From Eledone cirrhosa (lineage: Eukaryota; Mollusca; Cephalopoda; Octopoda; Eledonidae): a stretch of DNA of 64,000 bases. Position numbers and translations under genes: made by a program. The DNA is taken from positions 14,771,709-14,835,708 of the forward strand of contig OZ024743.1 of assembly GCA_964016885.1 (NCBI GenBank). Direction: 5' to 3'. The notes beneath the pieces were generated by a model. That model did not search any database. It was not told the DNA's origin and saw only the letters and a list, made by a program, of their open reading frames with translations. Positions 1 to 9,853 of this stretch are shown piece after piece. How positions within the stretch are numbered: the first letter of the stretch is position 1; the number at the start of each line of letters is the position of its first letter.

Positions 1-1126
1 AAATGGATAGGAAGACTAGGAAGCTATTGACTATCTACAACATGTTCCACAAGAGGAGTGATGTCGATAGACTCTACCTAAGGAGATCTGAGGGTGGAAG
101 AGGTCTCATCAGCATAGAGGACTGTGTTCAGATGGAGAAAAACAACCTATACAAATACGTGACCTATAGTAAGGAGCCAATGCTCAGAGCTGTACTGAAG
201 GAGGGGACAGTAGGCCAGGGGATACCCAAGGAGGAAATAACATCAAGGAGGAAGAGCAGCCTTAAGGGAAAATCCCTTCATAGTACCTTCTTTGAGAAAA
301 CTGAATTTAGAGATCCACAGACATGGAACTGGTTGAGAAGAGGAGACCTCAAAAAGGCTACAGAAGGAATGCTAATGGCTGCGCAGGAGCAGGCCCTCAA
401 AACGAAGTGGTTGAAGCACCATATCTACAAGGAGGAGGCTAGCCCACTGTGCAGGATCTGTGGAGAGAGAGAGGAGACTGTGGCTCACATTGTGTCCGAG
501 TGTAAACACCTAGCCCAGACCCACTATAAGGGCTGGAGACACGATGTGATGGGCAGGGTGATCCACTGGCACCTGTGCAAAGTAAACAATCTACCACATT
601 CTGAGAAATGGTATGAGCATAGGCCAGAGGCGGTGATGGAGAACAGTCAGGTGAAGGTGCTGTGGGATTTTAGGATACAGACGGACAAAAAACTGGAACA
701 CAATAGACCTGACCTGGTGGTTGTGGACAAAGAAAAAAGATCGTGCCTGATTGTGGATGTGGCCTGCCCGTTCGACACGAGAGTGCAAGAGAAGGAGAGG
801 GAGAAAATTAACCGATACCAGGACCTAAAGTGGGAGGTGAAAAGGATTTGGAACTGCCATGAAGTCAAAGTGATCCCGATTGTCATAGGCGCACTGGGGA
901 CTATCTCCAAAGGTTTCCAGGGATGGTTAAAGAAAATCGGCCCCTTCACGCTTTTTGGAACGCTTCAAAAGGCATGCTTGCTTGGAACGGCAAGAACCCT
1001 CCGATACGTCCTGAATATCTGAGGCTGCAGGTAGTGGCTTGATATTCAATCCAACGGACTTTCCAGTTAACCAACATCAATGACTGAGATTCAAGGAATA
1101 ACAATAACGATAATAATAATAATAAT
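1..1126 (+). mobile_element. R4/Dong-like LINE, copy A (3' part)
   Basis: This is the 3' part of a non-LTR retrotransposon that begins upstream of the window. It holds the end of the reverse transcriptase ORF, a short 3' UTR (about 1023-1105) and a tail of AAT repeats ending at 1126. The body is almost identical to positions about 2158-3289 of copy B, so the two copies are young. Copy B starts at 1127, straight after the tail of A. R4-clade elements, with Dong of silkworm as the TAA-repeat example, are known to use such targets; the assignment here rests on protein motifs and the tail. Confidence 0.85.
3..1022 (+). CDS. C-terminal part of R4-like RT/endonuclease protein
   Basis: Partial ORF of 339 codons, open from the window edge to the stop, so the first ATG is internal and not a real start. 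It covers the region after the RT core. A CCHC zinc knuckle lies at residues 150-167 (CRIC...HIVSEC). A restriction-like endonuclease motif follows, with RPD at 235-237 and a second acidic residue in VDVACP at about 252. This order (RT, CCHC, PD...D) is that of R2/R4-type LINEs, whose C-terminal nuclease nicks the target for target-primed reverse transcription. The protein differs from copy B by only a handful of residues. Confidence 0.85.
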   Translation: MDRKTRKLLTIYNMFHKRSDVDRLYLRRSEGGRGLISIEDCVQMEKNNLYKYVTYSKEPMLRAVLKEGTVGQGIPKEEITSRRKSSLKGKSLHSTFFEKTEFRDPQTWNWLRRGDLKKATEGMLMAAQEQALKTKWLKHHIYKEEASPLCRICGEREETVAHIVSECKHLAQTHYKGWRHDVMGRVIHWHLCKVNNLPHSEKWYEHRPEAVMENSQVKVLWDFRIQTDKKLEHNRPDLVVVDKEKRSCLIVDVACPFDTRVQEKEREKINRYQDLKWEVKRIWNCHEVKVIPIVIGALGTISKGFQGWLKKIGPFTLFGTLQKACLLGTARTLRYVLNI

Positions 1127-3289
1127 GACTGCTTGGTGTCGGGTGAGGTGCCAGAGTGGTTGACAAAAGGTACCACAGTTCTGATAATGAAAGACCGAAT
1201 CAAGGGTAATGATGTTACCAACTATAGACCTATCACATGTCTGCCCGTAATGTGGAAACTGTTGACGAGCATTGTGTCTGAGGAAATCTACCATCACCTC
1301 CACACAAACAACTTGTTACCGGACGAACAGAAAGGATGCCGAAAGAAGTCACGTGGTACAAAGGACCAGTTGCTTATTGATAAGATGGTAATGGGGAATT
1401 GCAGGAGGAGACACACTGATCTTGCCATGGGATGGATAGACTACAGAAAGGCATTTGACATGGTGCCTCATTCCTGGATCACCAAAAGCCTGGAGGTCTT
1501 CAGGGTGGCAGATAACATCAGACAGTTGCTGGGCAGGAGTATGGGGTCCTGGGAGACAGAGTTGACATCAACTGGAGTATCCTTGGGAAGCGTGAAGATC
1601 AAGAGAGGTATCTTCCAGGGAGATAGCCTGTCCCCTCTGTTGTTTGTCCTTGCCCTGATGCCCTTGACCATTATGCTGCGAAAAGTGAGAGCAGGATACA
1701 AGTTGGGAAGGGGAGAGCTTACCATCAATCACCTCCTCTTCATGGACGATCTTAAGCTCTTCGGGAAAAGTGAGAAGGAGTTGGATGTGCTTGTTGACAC
1801 TGTCCGTATTTTCAGCAGTGATATATGTATGCAGTTTGGTATTGGTAAATGTGGAGTCATTGTGATGAAGAGGGGTAGGTTGAGCAGAAGTAACGGGATC
1901 CAGATACCAACAGGTGAGATGATAAAGGAAATTGACTCTGAGGAAGGATACAAGTATTTGGGCGTTCTGGAGGCTGATGGCATAAAGAACAAAAAAATGA
2001 AGGAATTGTTAAGAACTGAATACATTCGGAGAGTAAGGAGCGTATTGAAGTCACATCTGAACAGCAGAAATGCCATAAGCGCAGTAAATTCCCGAGCTGT
2101 GTCTATTATTAGGTACAGTGCGGGAATTCTGAGATGGAATGTTGCTGAACAAAAAGAAATGGATAGGAAGACTAGGAAGCTATTGACTATCTACAACATG
2201 TTCCACAAGAGGAGTGATGTCGATAGACTCTACCTAAGGAGATCTGAGGGTGGAAGAGGTCTTATCAGCATAGAGGACTGTGTTCAGATGGAGAAAAACA
2301 ACCTATACAAATACGTGACCTATAGTAAGGAGCCAATGCTCAGAACTGTACTGAAGGAGGGGACAGTAGGCCAGGGGATGTCCAAGGAGGAAATAACATC
2401 GAGGAGGAAGAGCAGCCTTAAGGGAAAATCCCTTCATAGTACCTTCTTTGAGAAAACTGAATTTAGAGATCCACAGACATGGAACTGGTTGAGAAGAGGA
2501 GACCTCAAAAAGGCTACAGAAGGAATGCTAATGGCTGCGCAGGAGCAGGCCCTCAAAACGAAGTGGTTGAAGCACCATATCTACAAGGAGGAGGCTAGCC
2601 CACTGTGCAGGATCTGTGGAGAGAGAGAGGAGACTGTGGCTCACATTGTGTCCGAGTGTAAACACCTAGCCCAGACCCACTATAAAGGCTGGAGACACGA
2701 TGTGATGGGCAGGGTGATCCACTGGCACCTGTGCAAAGTAAACAATCTACCACATTCTGAGAAATGGTATGAGCATAGGCCAGAGGCGGTGATGGAGAAC
2801 AGTCAGGTGAAGGTGCTGTGGGATTTTAGGATACAGACGGACAAAAACCTGGAACACAATAGACCTGACCTGGTGGTTATGGACAAAGAAAAAAGATCGT
2901 GCCTGATTGTGGATGTGGCCTGCCCGTTCGACACGAGAGTGCAAGAGAAGGAGAGGGAGAAAATTAACCGATACCAGGACCTAAAGTGGGAGGTGAAAAG
3001 GATTTGGAACTGCCATGAAGTCAAAGTGATCCCGATTGTCATAGGCGCACTGGGGACTATCTCCAAAGGTTTCCAGGGATGGTTAAAGAAAATCGGCCCC
3101 TTCACGCTTTTTGGAACGCTTCAAAAGGCATGCTTGCTTGGAACAGCAATAACCCTCCGATACGTCCTGAATATCTGAGGCTGCAGGTAGTGGCTTGATA
3201 TTCAATCCAACGGACTTCTCCAGTTAACCAACATCAATGACTGAGATTCAAGGAATAACAATAACAATAATAATAATAATAATAATAAT
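1127..3289 (+). mobile_element. R4/Dong-like LINE, copy B (5'-truncated)
   Basis: The element begins abruptly at GACTGCTTGG, directly after the AAT tail of copy A. The same sequence lies internally in copy C (about 10658). The 5' part, including the N-terminal DNA-binding region and the first RT motif (GPDG), is therefore missing. The 3' end is a short UTR followed by AAT repeats (about 3257-3289) that touch the 3' end of E1. Insertion of B into the tail microsatellite of A is the simplest reading. Confidence 0.85.
1133..3178 (+). CDS. R4-like reverse transcriptase plus restriction-like endonuclease
   Basis: Open frame of 681 codons without a stop, the best preserved coding region in the window. 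The frame starts at the truncation point with a TTG, so no genuine start codon is present. RT motif A is at 102-109 (IDYRKAFD), motif B at 162-168 (QGDSLSP) and the catalytic FMDD box at 203-206. A CCHC knuckle lies at about 492-509. The restriction-like endonuclease follows, with PD at 578-579 and D at about 594. The protein would reverse transcribe its RNA at a nick made by its own nuclease. It lacks RT motif 1 and the N-terminal Myb/SANT-like part seen in copy C, so it is probably inactive despite the clean frame. Confidence 0.85.
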   Translation: MVSGEVPEWLTKGTTVLIMKDRIKGNDVTNYRPITCLPVMWKLLTSIVSEEIYHHLHTNNLLPDEQKGCRKKSRGTKDQLLIDKMVMGNCRRRHTDLAMGWIDYRKAFDMVPHSWITKSLEVFRVADNIRQLLGRSMGSWETELTSTGVSLGSVKIKRGIFQGDSLSPLLFVLALMPLTIMLRKVRAGYKLGRGELTINHLLFMDDLKLFGKSEKELDVLVDTVRIFSSDICMQFGIGKCGVIVMKRGRLSRSNGIQIPTGEMIKEIDSEEGYKYLGVLEADGIKNKKMKELLRTEYIRRVRSVLKSHLNSRNAISAVNSRAVSIIRYSAGILRWNVAEQKEMDRKTRKLLTIYNMFHKRSDVDRLYLRRSEGGRGLISIEDCVQMEKNNLYKYVTYSKEPMLRTVLKEGTVGQGMSKEEITSRRKSSLKGKSLHSTFFEKTEFRDPQTWNWLRRGDLKKATEGMLMAAQEQALKTKWLKHHIYKEEASPLCRICGEREETVAHIVSECKHLAQTHYKGWRHDVMGRVIHWHLCKVNNLPHSEKWYEHRPEAVMENSQVKVLWDFRIQTDKNLEHNRPDLVVMDKEKRSCLIVDVACPFDTRVQEKEREKINRYQDLKWEVKRIWNCHEVKVIPIVIGALGTISKGFQGWLKKIGPFTLFGTLQKACLLGTAITLRYVLNI

Positions 3290-3541
3290 TTTTTCTTTAT
3301 TAACCACAAGGATTTACATAGAATAGACATTAAGGACAGTACAGGGAAATACAGGACGGTACAAATGGGCATTTCTGCGTGTAAAAAAAACAAGAAACAG
3401 AGGATTTAATAATAGAACAATGAAAAAATTCCCCAAAAGGGGGGAGACTTCCGAGGGACATTCGTGGAGAAAGCCCATTAAAAAGACACAGTGACCCTGA
3501 CCACCAGGGCAAGTGCCCTCTCCCAGTTTTGCACCTTTAAT

Positions 3542-6021
3542 TTACAGACACATATTCAGAGTAGGCCCATTCACTCGGGCCATTCTTGCGTCTCTCACCC
3601 ATCTTTCAACACAATGCTGGGAAGAGCGCACTTCCCTTTCTACCCTGATTTTCCTTTTCAAATCAAATTTGAAAAACTCAATAAGGGCATCACCGAAGAG
3701 GTAAGTGCTCGTCTTCAGTCCTTTCAAACGTGTCCACCATACTATCTATTTCGCCATGGCCACCAGACAGATAAAAACTGCCTGCCCTTCCCGACTAAAG
3801 GAGGAGGGCGCGGCAATACTCACGATGGACTCAGATGATAGCCGGATCCGTCCTACACGCGACGGAAGGTGTTGGACATAAACCCACATGTCAGCAATTT
3901 TCGGACACTGGACGAGTGCGTGCAGGATGGTTTCGTCGCCCTGTGCGCATCTCGGACATGCCCGGCTGACGGCACCTCAATGCCTGTAGAGTTTATCTCG
4001 AACTGGCAAGGATCCTCGGTTCACTGCTAGGCCAGAGATTTCTGGAAGTTGTCCATAGGTCCCGGCCCGAAAGTTCTTCCGAAGAGATTGGCTAGTTGAT
4101 TTTCGTCGACGCCTAGAGTTTCCTCAAGTACGTTGTCGCTCTTCCCCTCCACTAATCCTCTATAGAACGCCGAGCTGGAGTTTCCACCGATCACATTGCC
4201 CGATTGGTTGAAGGCTGTGAACGCCTGAAGACATTCCAGTCTCCAGGCGCTCCCTCTCGGTATTCGCTTGACCCAGGACTGCAGCTACGTCAAGGAAACG
4301 AGCTGGGGAAATACGTGTCTAGCAAACGGCGACCACACCTGATCACCGTCGAGGAAGACGTGGAGATGTCGTAGCCTGAGCGCGTGTCTGCGCATCATTA
4401 GCCACGACATGCCCAGCCCTCCACGTAGCGGGTGTTGACATCAGATGGACCGCCTGACCATCGGAGGGCGTCCCTTCCACAAAAAGCGAAAGAGCAAACG
4501 ATCCAGCGCAGTCACGCGGGGCTTAGGACAAGGTAGGACGGTCAGGTGGTAGCAGATGACAGACGCGATATACGCGTTAGCCACCTCCGCTCGACCTTTC
4601 AGGGATAGCTTCCTCTCCGCCGATTTCTGGGTGAGAGAAGCCACCCTGCTCGTCACCTCGTCCCAGTTTATGTCCGTTTGGAGGTCTGGACCGAACCAGA
4701 CCCCCAGCAATTTAACCGGACCGTCCGTCCAGCGTCCGCCGACGCTGTTGGACGGCATGGACCTGCCTCTTCAGGTGCCGAGCTGCAGGCCCACTGACTT
4801 TTTCTGGTTGATCATTGCTCCTGTCACTGCTTCGTATTCTCTTAGTGTAGTGCTGGTCGCCTCGATTTGTTTGGCGTTTGACACCAATACGGTGACATCA
4901 CCCGCATATGCTGACACGGATCTTCTGTATCCTAGTTCGCGCGGGACGCCCCTCAACGTCTCCAGTTTGTGCAGTAATGGCTCGAGAGTCAATACGTACA
5001 AGAGGGACGAGAGGGGACATCCTTGGCGGACCGAGCGCATGATGTTGAACGGTTCCGAAAGGTGACCGTTCACTCTCAGCACAGAGCAGATGTCGCTGTG
5101 CATGGCAGCGATCCAGCCTCTGAAGACGAGCCCAAAGCCAGCCGCCCTCAGGACTGCCGCTAAGTAACGATGGTCGACCCTATCGAAAGCTTTCGACTGA
5201 TCTAAATTGATCAAAGACCCACCCGTGCCATGTTCCCTAGCTAATCCCTCTACGATGTATCGCATGAGGTGGAGGTTGTCGTGTATGTATCTGTCGGGTA
5301 TGGCGCATGTATGCACCTCTCCCACCAGACTACCAACGACAAGCGCCAACCTCTTTGCTAGCACCTTGGCCAAAATCTTGAACTCTGTGTTTAGCAGAGT
5401 TATGGGCTTGAAAGTATCTATGTTATCCCTCTTGTTCGGATCCTTTCTCAGCAATGCCACGGCTCCTCGGCTCACAGAGCTGGGAATTCTCCCGTTCTGT
5501 TGCCAGTTGCAGTAGACGTCCGCCAAGAGGCCTCCGAATAAGTCTGGCATCTGTACGTAAAGTTCATAGGGAAGACCATCCAAACCAGGCGATTTACCCC
5601 TTGTGCAGCCAGTCATTCTCTCCCGTATTTCAGCGGCTGTTATCGGCTTTTCACAACACTCCGCCTCTGTGGCCGAGAGCCGCGGCAGTCCGTCGAGGTA
5701 GACACTAAAGTCCATCCCTCGACTCGGCCCACCGCTGCCCTCGAACAGTTGAGCGAAGTGTCGCTGAAAAGCTTCACACATTTGCCCGGGATCGAGTAGC
5801 ATGCGCCCGTCGTGGTCCACCAAAGACCGGATCGATGGCTTTGTTGCCACGACGCGCCTCCGCCACTCGGGCCCATTGAACGGCTTTCGTCCCCTCGTGT
5901 CTGAGAGCACGCACTCTAGCTCTGACAACGCATCCTTCGTGCTTTGCATTGAAGAATTGGTCAAGGGCCCTGACGATCCCAAGTCACGCGCATTTATGCT
6001 GCCTATTCTGAGTGAGTTCAT
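3542..6021 (-). pseudogene. E1 ORF2: RT with the endonuclease deleted in frame
   Basis: The frame opens at 6021 with the normal AP-endonuclease start (LRIGSINARDLGSS) but jumps after about 17 residues to the linker before the RT, so nearly the whole nuclease is gone while the frame stays open for 416 codons. RT blocks visible are KSPGLDGLPYELYV, NLDQSKAFDRVDHRYL and RQGCPLSSLLYVL. The catalytic YADD box reads YAGD at about 4898-4909, losing one metal-binding Asp. Beyond 4773 the same frame continues with nonsense changes (Trp to stop at 4771, Cys to stop at 4441), and further down a CCHC-like C-terminal motif (CPRCAQGDETILHALVQC) is still readable. The ORF1 stop lies about 34 nt upstream. Confidence 0.8.
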
Positions 6022-6055
6022 GTTGAAATGGAGTGGAAAAGATGGGAAAGACCAC

Positions 6056-7883
6056 TTACCTTACTTTTCGTAGAGGAAGGATGGGGTGTCCATTCTTTTC
6101 ACTGCTTGTGGCCTCCTCCGGAAAGATGTCCTTATAAATCCTCCTGGAGAGTGTTTGTCGGAAGTCTCCGATGTCTTTGGGGAATTCTTGTTTTAGTGTC
6201 ATGTACGTTTTCTGTGTGATGCGAGTGATTTGTATGTGTGGAGGTGGTGTGAACTTTTGGGTTGTTGTGTAGTCTTTTTCTGTGATGCTGGTGTTGTGTT
6301 GCATGTAGTGTAATAATTGGTTGTTGTTCAAATTTAATGCTGTGTAGTGTGTATCGTTTTGGTTGTTTTGTTTTGTTTGCATCTGTTGTGGGTTTGTTTC
6401 TGTTACGCTTTTTGGTGACATTTGTGGTGTTGGTGATGGTGGTGTTGGGGTTAATTATGGTGATGGTGTTGGTGTTTGTGGTGATGGGGTTGGTGATACT
6501 GGTGTGGATGGTGGCATATCTGTCTTAACTTTCTTGTTTGCTAATTTATTTGTTTCCCTCTGTATTTTGTTTTTGGAGTAAAAAATCCTCCACAGGCGTT
6601 GGTTTTGGTTGTGGCGTGGTGGATGGTGTAGGCGCTGGTGCTAGTTATGGGGCGTTGGGTGGTGGTGTTGTTGGTTTTGCTACTGTTGCTGGGGTTGTTG
6701 CTGTTACAGTTGCTTCTGTTGTTGCTGCTACAGTTGTTGCTGCTATATCTGCTGCTGGTGGTGATGATGATTGAGTCACTGGGGTGGGTAAGAGAGGTGG
6801 CCTCAACATTTAGTCTGAGGGCAAAAAGCCCTTAGGTGGGTTCCTTCTCCACAAATGACACACGTAGGTATTCTGCCCTCGACGATTACGGTGAGGTGGC
6901 TGCCGTCAGTGAGGTCTATTACCTCTGGGATCTCCTCAATGCTTTTATGGTCCGCTTGGATCAGGAGCTCCATCCCAGATCCGGGCCAGTTCTCCTGCTT
7001 TTCTTTTGCTATTTCTATTATCTTGGTGTTGGTCTCGATGCCGGCGAGGACGGCAGCCATTATCCAGGGAATTTAGATGACCGGTGGAACGTGGGTCACC
7101 CTGATATTCTCAAGTCTCTGGCCACAATAGCTTGGGATGAAAGTGAAGTCGTCACTTCTTAATGGGGCCATTGAGTGTTCTCAGAATACTCCACGGTTCC
7201 ATACTTCTGCCCACGTCTGATATGGGTTTTCTTTACCCACACATGTCCCAAAGCTTTTTGGGACTCGGATGCCGGTTCAACACGGCGCGATTTTATGTCA
7301 ATTGTCCGATAAGACACGGTGCATAGGCGACGTTGCTCCATTTTATTAGGTGTGTGTGTGTGGGGGGGGGGGGGGGGGCTGACCATGTACCCATCTTTCT
7401 TTACCATTCCTTTGGCTTCTTCTAATACCTCCTGAGTTACCTGGATCGCTTCGCACGTTTTCACTACTCTGGCAAAACTCAGGGTAGTTTTCTTAATTTC
7501 ATTGTTGCTGTTGTTGTTATAGTTATTTTTACTATTGTTAATTTTAGTTTCAGTTGTGGTGGTGGTGGCGTCAGTGGTGTTCGGTGTGGAAGAGTTCACT
7601 TTGGTTGAATTCATTTCGATATCACGAGTTAATTTTTTTATTCTTCTGTTTCTGTTGTCGCTGTGGTGGTGGTGGTGGTTGTCGCGGTGGTGGTGGTGGT
7701 GGTGGTTGCAGATTTAACTCCTGAAGTCATTGGTAATGGCGGGAAATGAACGTCTGCCTGAGACAAATTTAAAATATTGCTATTGCTTACAATTCCAGTG
7801 TTGGCAAACGTAGCAATGTTTACAATGGTGGTTTCGGTGTGAGGTGTTGGATTGTGAGGAAGGAGTGAATCTGAGTCATCCAT
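6056..7883 (-). pseudogene. E1 ORF1 (gag-like, zinc knuckle), frameshifted
   Basis: ORF1 of E1, in pieces at 7883-7638, 7614-7159, 7060-6803 and 6421-6056. The start MDDSDSLLPHNPTPHT lies just after the structured 5' UTR. Thr/Asn-rich low-complexity sequence follows, then a domain shared with E2 and E3 (around VSYRTIDIKSRRVEP...RRGQKYGTVEY), then a CCHC knuckle (CVICGEGTHLRAFC) near 6830, then a Gln/Asn/Thr-rich tail. ORF1 proteins of LINEs bind their RNA; the knuckle supports that role here. Frames are broken at simple repeats, including a G run at 7362-7378. Confidence 0.7.
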
Positions 7884-8096
7884 TATTTTCAAAGAAAAAA
7901 AATTTTGTTTGATAATTATAAAAAGTTTAAATTTTGGGCTCAAGGCTCCAATATTTTTGAGTGTCCTTTTCAGAAATCAATGTATGTGCACTTATATACA
8001 GTTAATAAAAAATTTCCATAAATGGCAATTTTAAATAACTGAAAATAACAAGCCTTTGCGGAGCTCACGACGATACGATTTACTACGTAGGTCGCC
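7884..8096 (-). promoter_or_regulatory. E1 5' UTR with conserved hairpin
   Basis: The leader between the element 5' end and ORF1 carries an imperfect hairpin around 7930-7960 (TTGGGCT...GGCTCCAA on the plus strand). It matches in place the perfect hairpins in the 5' UTRs of E2 and E3. The E1 leader is otherwise diverged from those two. Confidence 0.5.

Positions 8097-8135
<39 letters not shown>
8097..8135. repeat. (AAT)13 microsatellite at the E1 5' end
   Basis: Thirteen uninterrupted AAT units begin at the first base outside E1. Together with the AAT run at 3257-3289 they place E1 inside a TAA microsatellite. Confidence 0.95.
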
Positions 8136-8137
<2 letters not shown>

Positions 8138-8752
8138 GGAAGAAAACGCACATGGTGGATATATATCGTTATGGAATCGCTCCCATAAGTTTTTGATTTT
8201 TACTTATTTAAAACGACTGTGATAGAATAATTATTATTACAAATGAAGTATAAGATTACATTTTAACGCTCAGCAAGCCATAACGCATTACTTTACGGCA
8301 TAGGGCCACAATATTTAATATTTAATTTTAGATCAGAAATGTTATAGTCGAAAAAGGGGAAAATGGCAAAATGGCTAAATAGCTAGATAGCTAAGTGGAC
8401 AGACAGGCAAATAATTTCACCACCAACACCACCACCGCCACCATCACCACTACCACGCCAAAAACTCTAGTCAAGTTACCTCAACTTCTATTTCTACTTC
8501 AACTTCAACACCATTACTACAGTACTACGATAACATCACCACCACTACTGCCTCATTATCGCTACCGCCGCTATTCTCTCCCACTACCCCCTGCTAAGAC
8601 ATGCATCGTAGTGTCCCCACTAAAAGAGGAAGGCATCACAAGATATAAATAGACAGATTTGATGACCCAGTCAATAAATAAAAAAAAAACAAATATCAAA
8701 ATCAAAACAGCACAGCAACAACGAAAAACGTAAAGAAAAGAAAAATGAAAAT
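8136..8752. other. Anonymous AT-rich spacer
   Basis: No gene is seen. The segment 8169-8225 (TTATGGAATCGCTCCCATAAG and following) recurs at about 26050-26106 beside another TAA tract. An ACC/ACT-rich stretch (8410-8570) gives a long but low-complexity frame. From 8642 to 8752 lies the upstream copy of a 111-bp duplication that flanks the short R4 tail. Confidence 0.6.
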
Positions 8753-8812
8753 ACTTTCCAATTAACTAACATCAATGACTGAGACTCAAAGAACAATAAT
8801 AATAATAATAAT
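8753..8812 (+). mobile_element. R4 tail-only copy with AAT tail
   Basis: Only the last 40 or so bases of the R4 3' UTR (ACTTTCCAATTAACTAACAT and ATGACTGAGACTCAAAG) plus seven AAT units are present, an extreme 5' truncation. It is bracketed by imperfect direct repeats of about 111 bp (8642-8752 and from 8813). These could be a long target-site duplication. Confidence 0.75.
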
Positions 8813-9075
8813 GATATAAATAGACTGATTTGATGACCCGGTCAAAAAAAAAAAAATAAATAAATAAAAAAAAAAAATAAATAAAATAAAAAAATAAAAA
8901 CATCACAGCAGCAACGGAAAACGTAAAGAAAAGAAAACAGAAAAGAAAAACAAACAGACAGACAGACAAGAAAAAAAACTAAGTCAGACATTCAAACATT
9001 ACATTACAATGAAACTTATGCTTATTCTTTTTTTTTTTTACCTATTTGTTTGTTTGTTTATTTATGTTCTTCTAC
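8813..9075. repeat. Second copy of 111-bp duplication and A-rich spacer
   Basis: The start (GATATAAATAGACTGATTTG) and the later ACGGAAAACGTAAAGAAAAG repeat 8642-8752 with an A-rich middle of different length. The rest, to 9075, is A- and T-run sequence without a gene. Confidence 0.6.
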
Positions 9076-9664
9076 AGCGTGATAGTGCCACACTAAAATC
9101 ACCGGGGGTGATGAGATCACAGGTGGTTATATAACTATACATTCACGAATCCTCGATAAGAGTGTTTAAATGTCGAACCTAAACAGTTCGAATAACGGTG
9201 AAGTGGAGACTGGAATATCATGTGACAGACTCTCACCCAGCAGGTGCTCCCTGTCTCAGAAGCAGGGACCTGGCTGTCAAACAAATACTGCTGGTGTCGG
9301 AGGAAGAAGAAGAAGGAAAGAGACCAGAAGCAACTGGACGAAAGAATTGAATAGAACTGTTATGCAATGTTATCTGAAGAGTAACCCCAAGGAGAAAGGC
9401 TATAGAAAACGGATGCATAACATCAGGAACGAGATTGGTCTATTTAAATTAGATGAACAAAAATTGGACGGGCAGGCTCGGGTAATAAGAACTAATGGAT
9501 GGATAAGCGAGCTGGAACTGGAGGAACTGAGCAGAGAGATTAGGTTGGAAGTGGAGAGTTGAGTATGCCAGCCAAACGAGCCAGTGGGAAATGAAGGTGA
9601 AGAGGTTGAGAGGAAGGAGCAACCATCCGAAGCAGACAATGATCAGAATGCTGAAATAAATAAT

Positions 9665-9853
9665 TGTTTCTACTTTTGGCACAAGGCCAGCAATTATTCC
9701 AGTGTATTACTGGTACATTATTTTGTCGACCCCGTAAGGATGAAAGGCAAAGTTAAACTCGGCGGGATTTGAACTGAGAATAGCAAGGGCCGTAACTCTA
9801 TGCGTCAAAATATGGCGTCCGATCCTCTACCGATACTGCCAATACAGCACCCT
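9665..9853 (-). mobile_element. tRNA-derived SINE in R4 copy C
   Basis: Reading the minus strand, the 5' part has tRNA-like pol III boxes (box A around GGCAGTATCGGTAGAGG, box B around AGTTCAAATCCCGCC, here slightly altered), then a shared body and a 3' end GTAGAAACAATTATT. A perfect 16-bp target-site duplication, TGCTGAAATAAATAAT, lies at 9649-9664 and 9854-9869. It interrupts the R4 reading frame. Confidence 0.95.

Larger units (their letters stand above)
3290..8096 (-). mobile_element. E1: Tx1/L1-like two-ORF LINE in a TAA microsatellite
   Basis: Sense is on the minus strand. The element runs from GGCGACC (8096) to an A/T-rich 3' end at 3290 and has AAT repeats at both ends (3257-3289 and 8097-8135). 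ORF1 occupies about 7883-6056 and ORF2 6021 to about 3542. It aligns with E2 and E3 end to end except for an internal loss of about 0.95 kb over the endonuclease. Clade: the RT has FKPITLLNTEFKILAKVLAKR-type and QGCPLSSLLY motifs, closest in my judgement to the Tx1 group of the L1 superfamily. A tree would be needed to be sure. Confidence 0.8.

Noticed and set aside
8395..8652. 85-codon Thr-rich frame
   Set aside because: ACC/ACT repeat, no domain.
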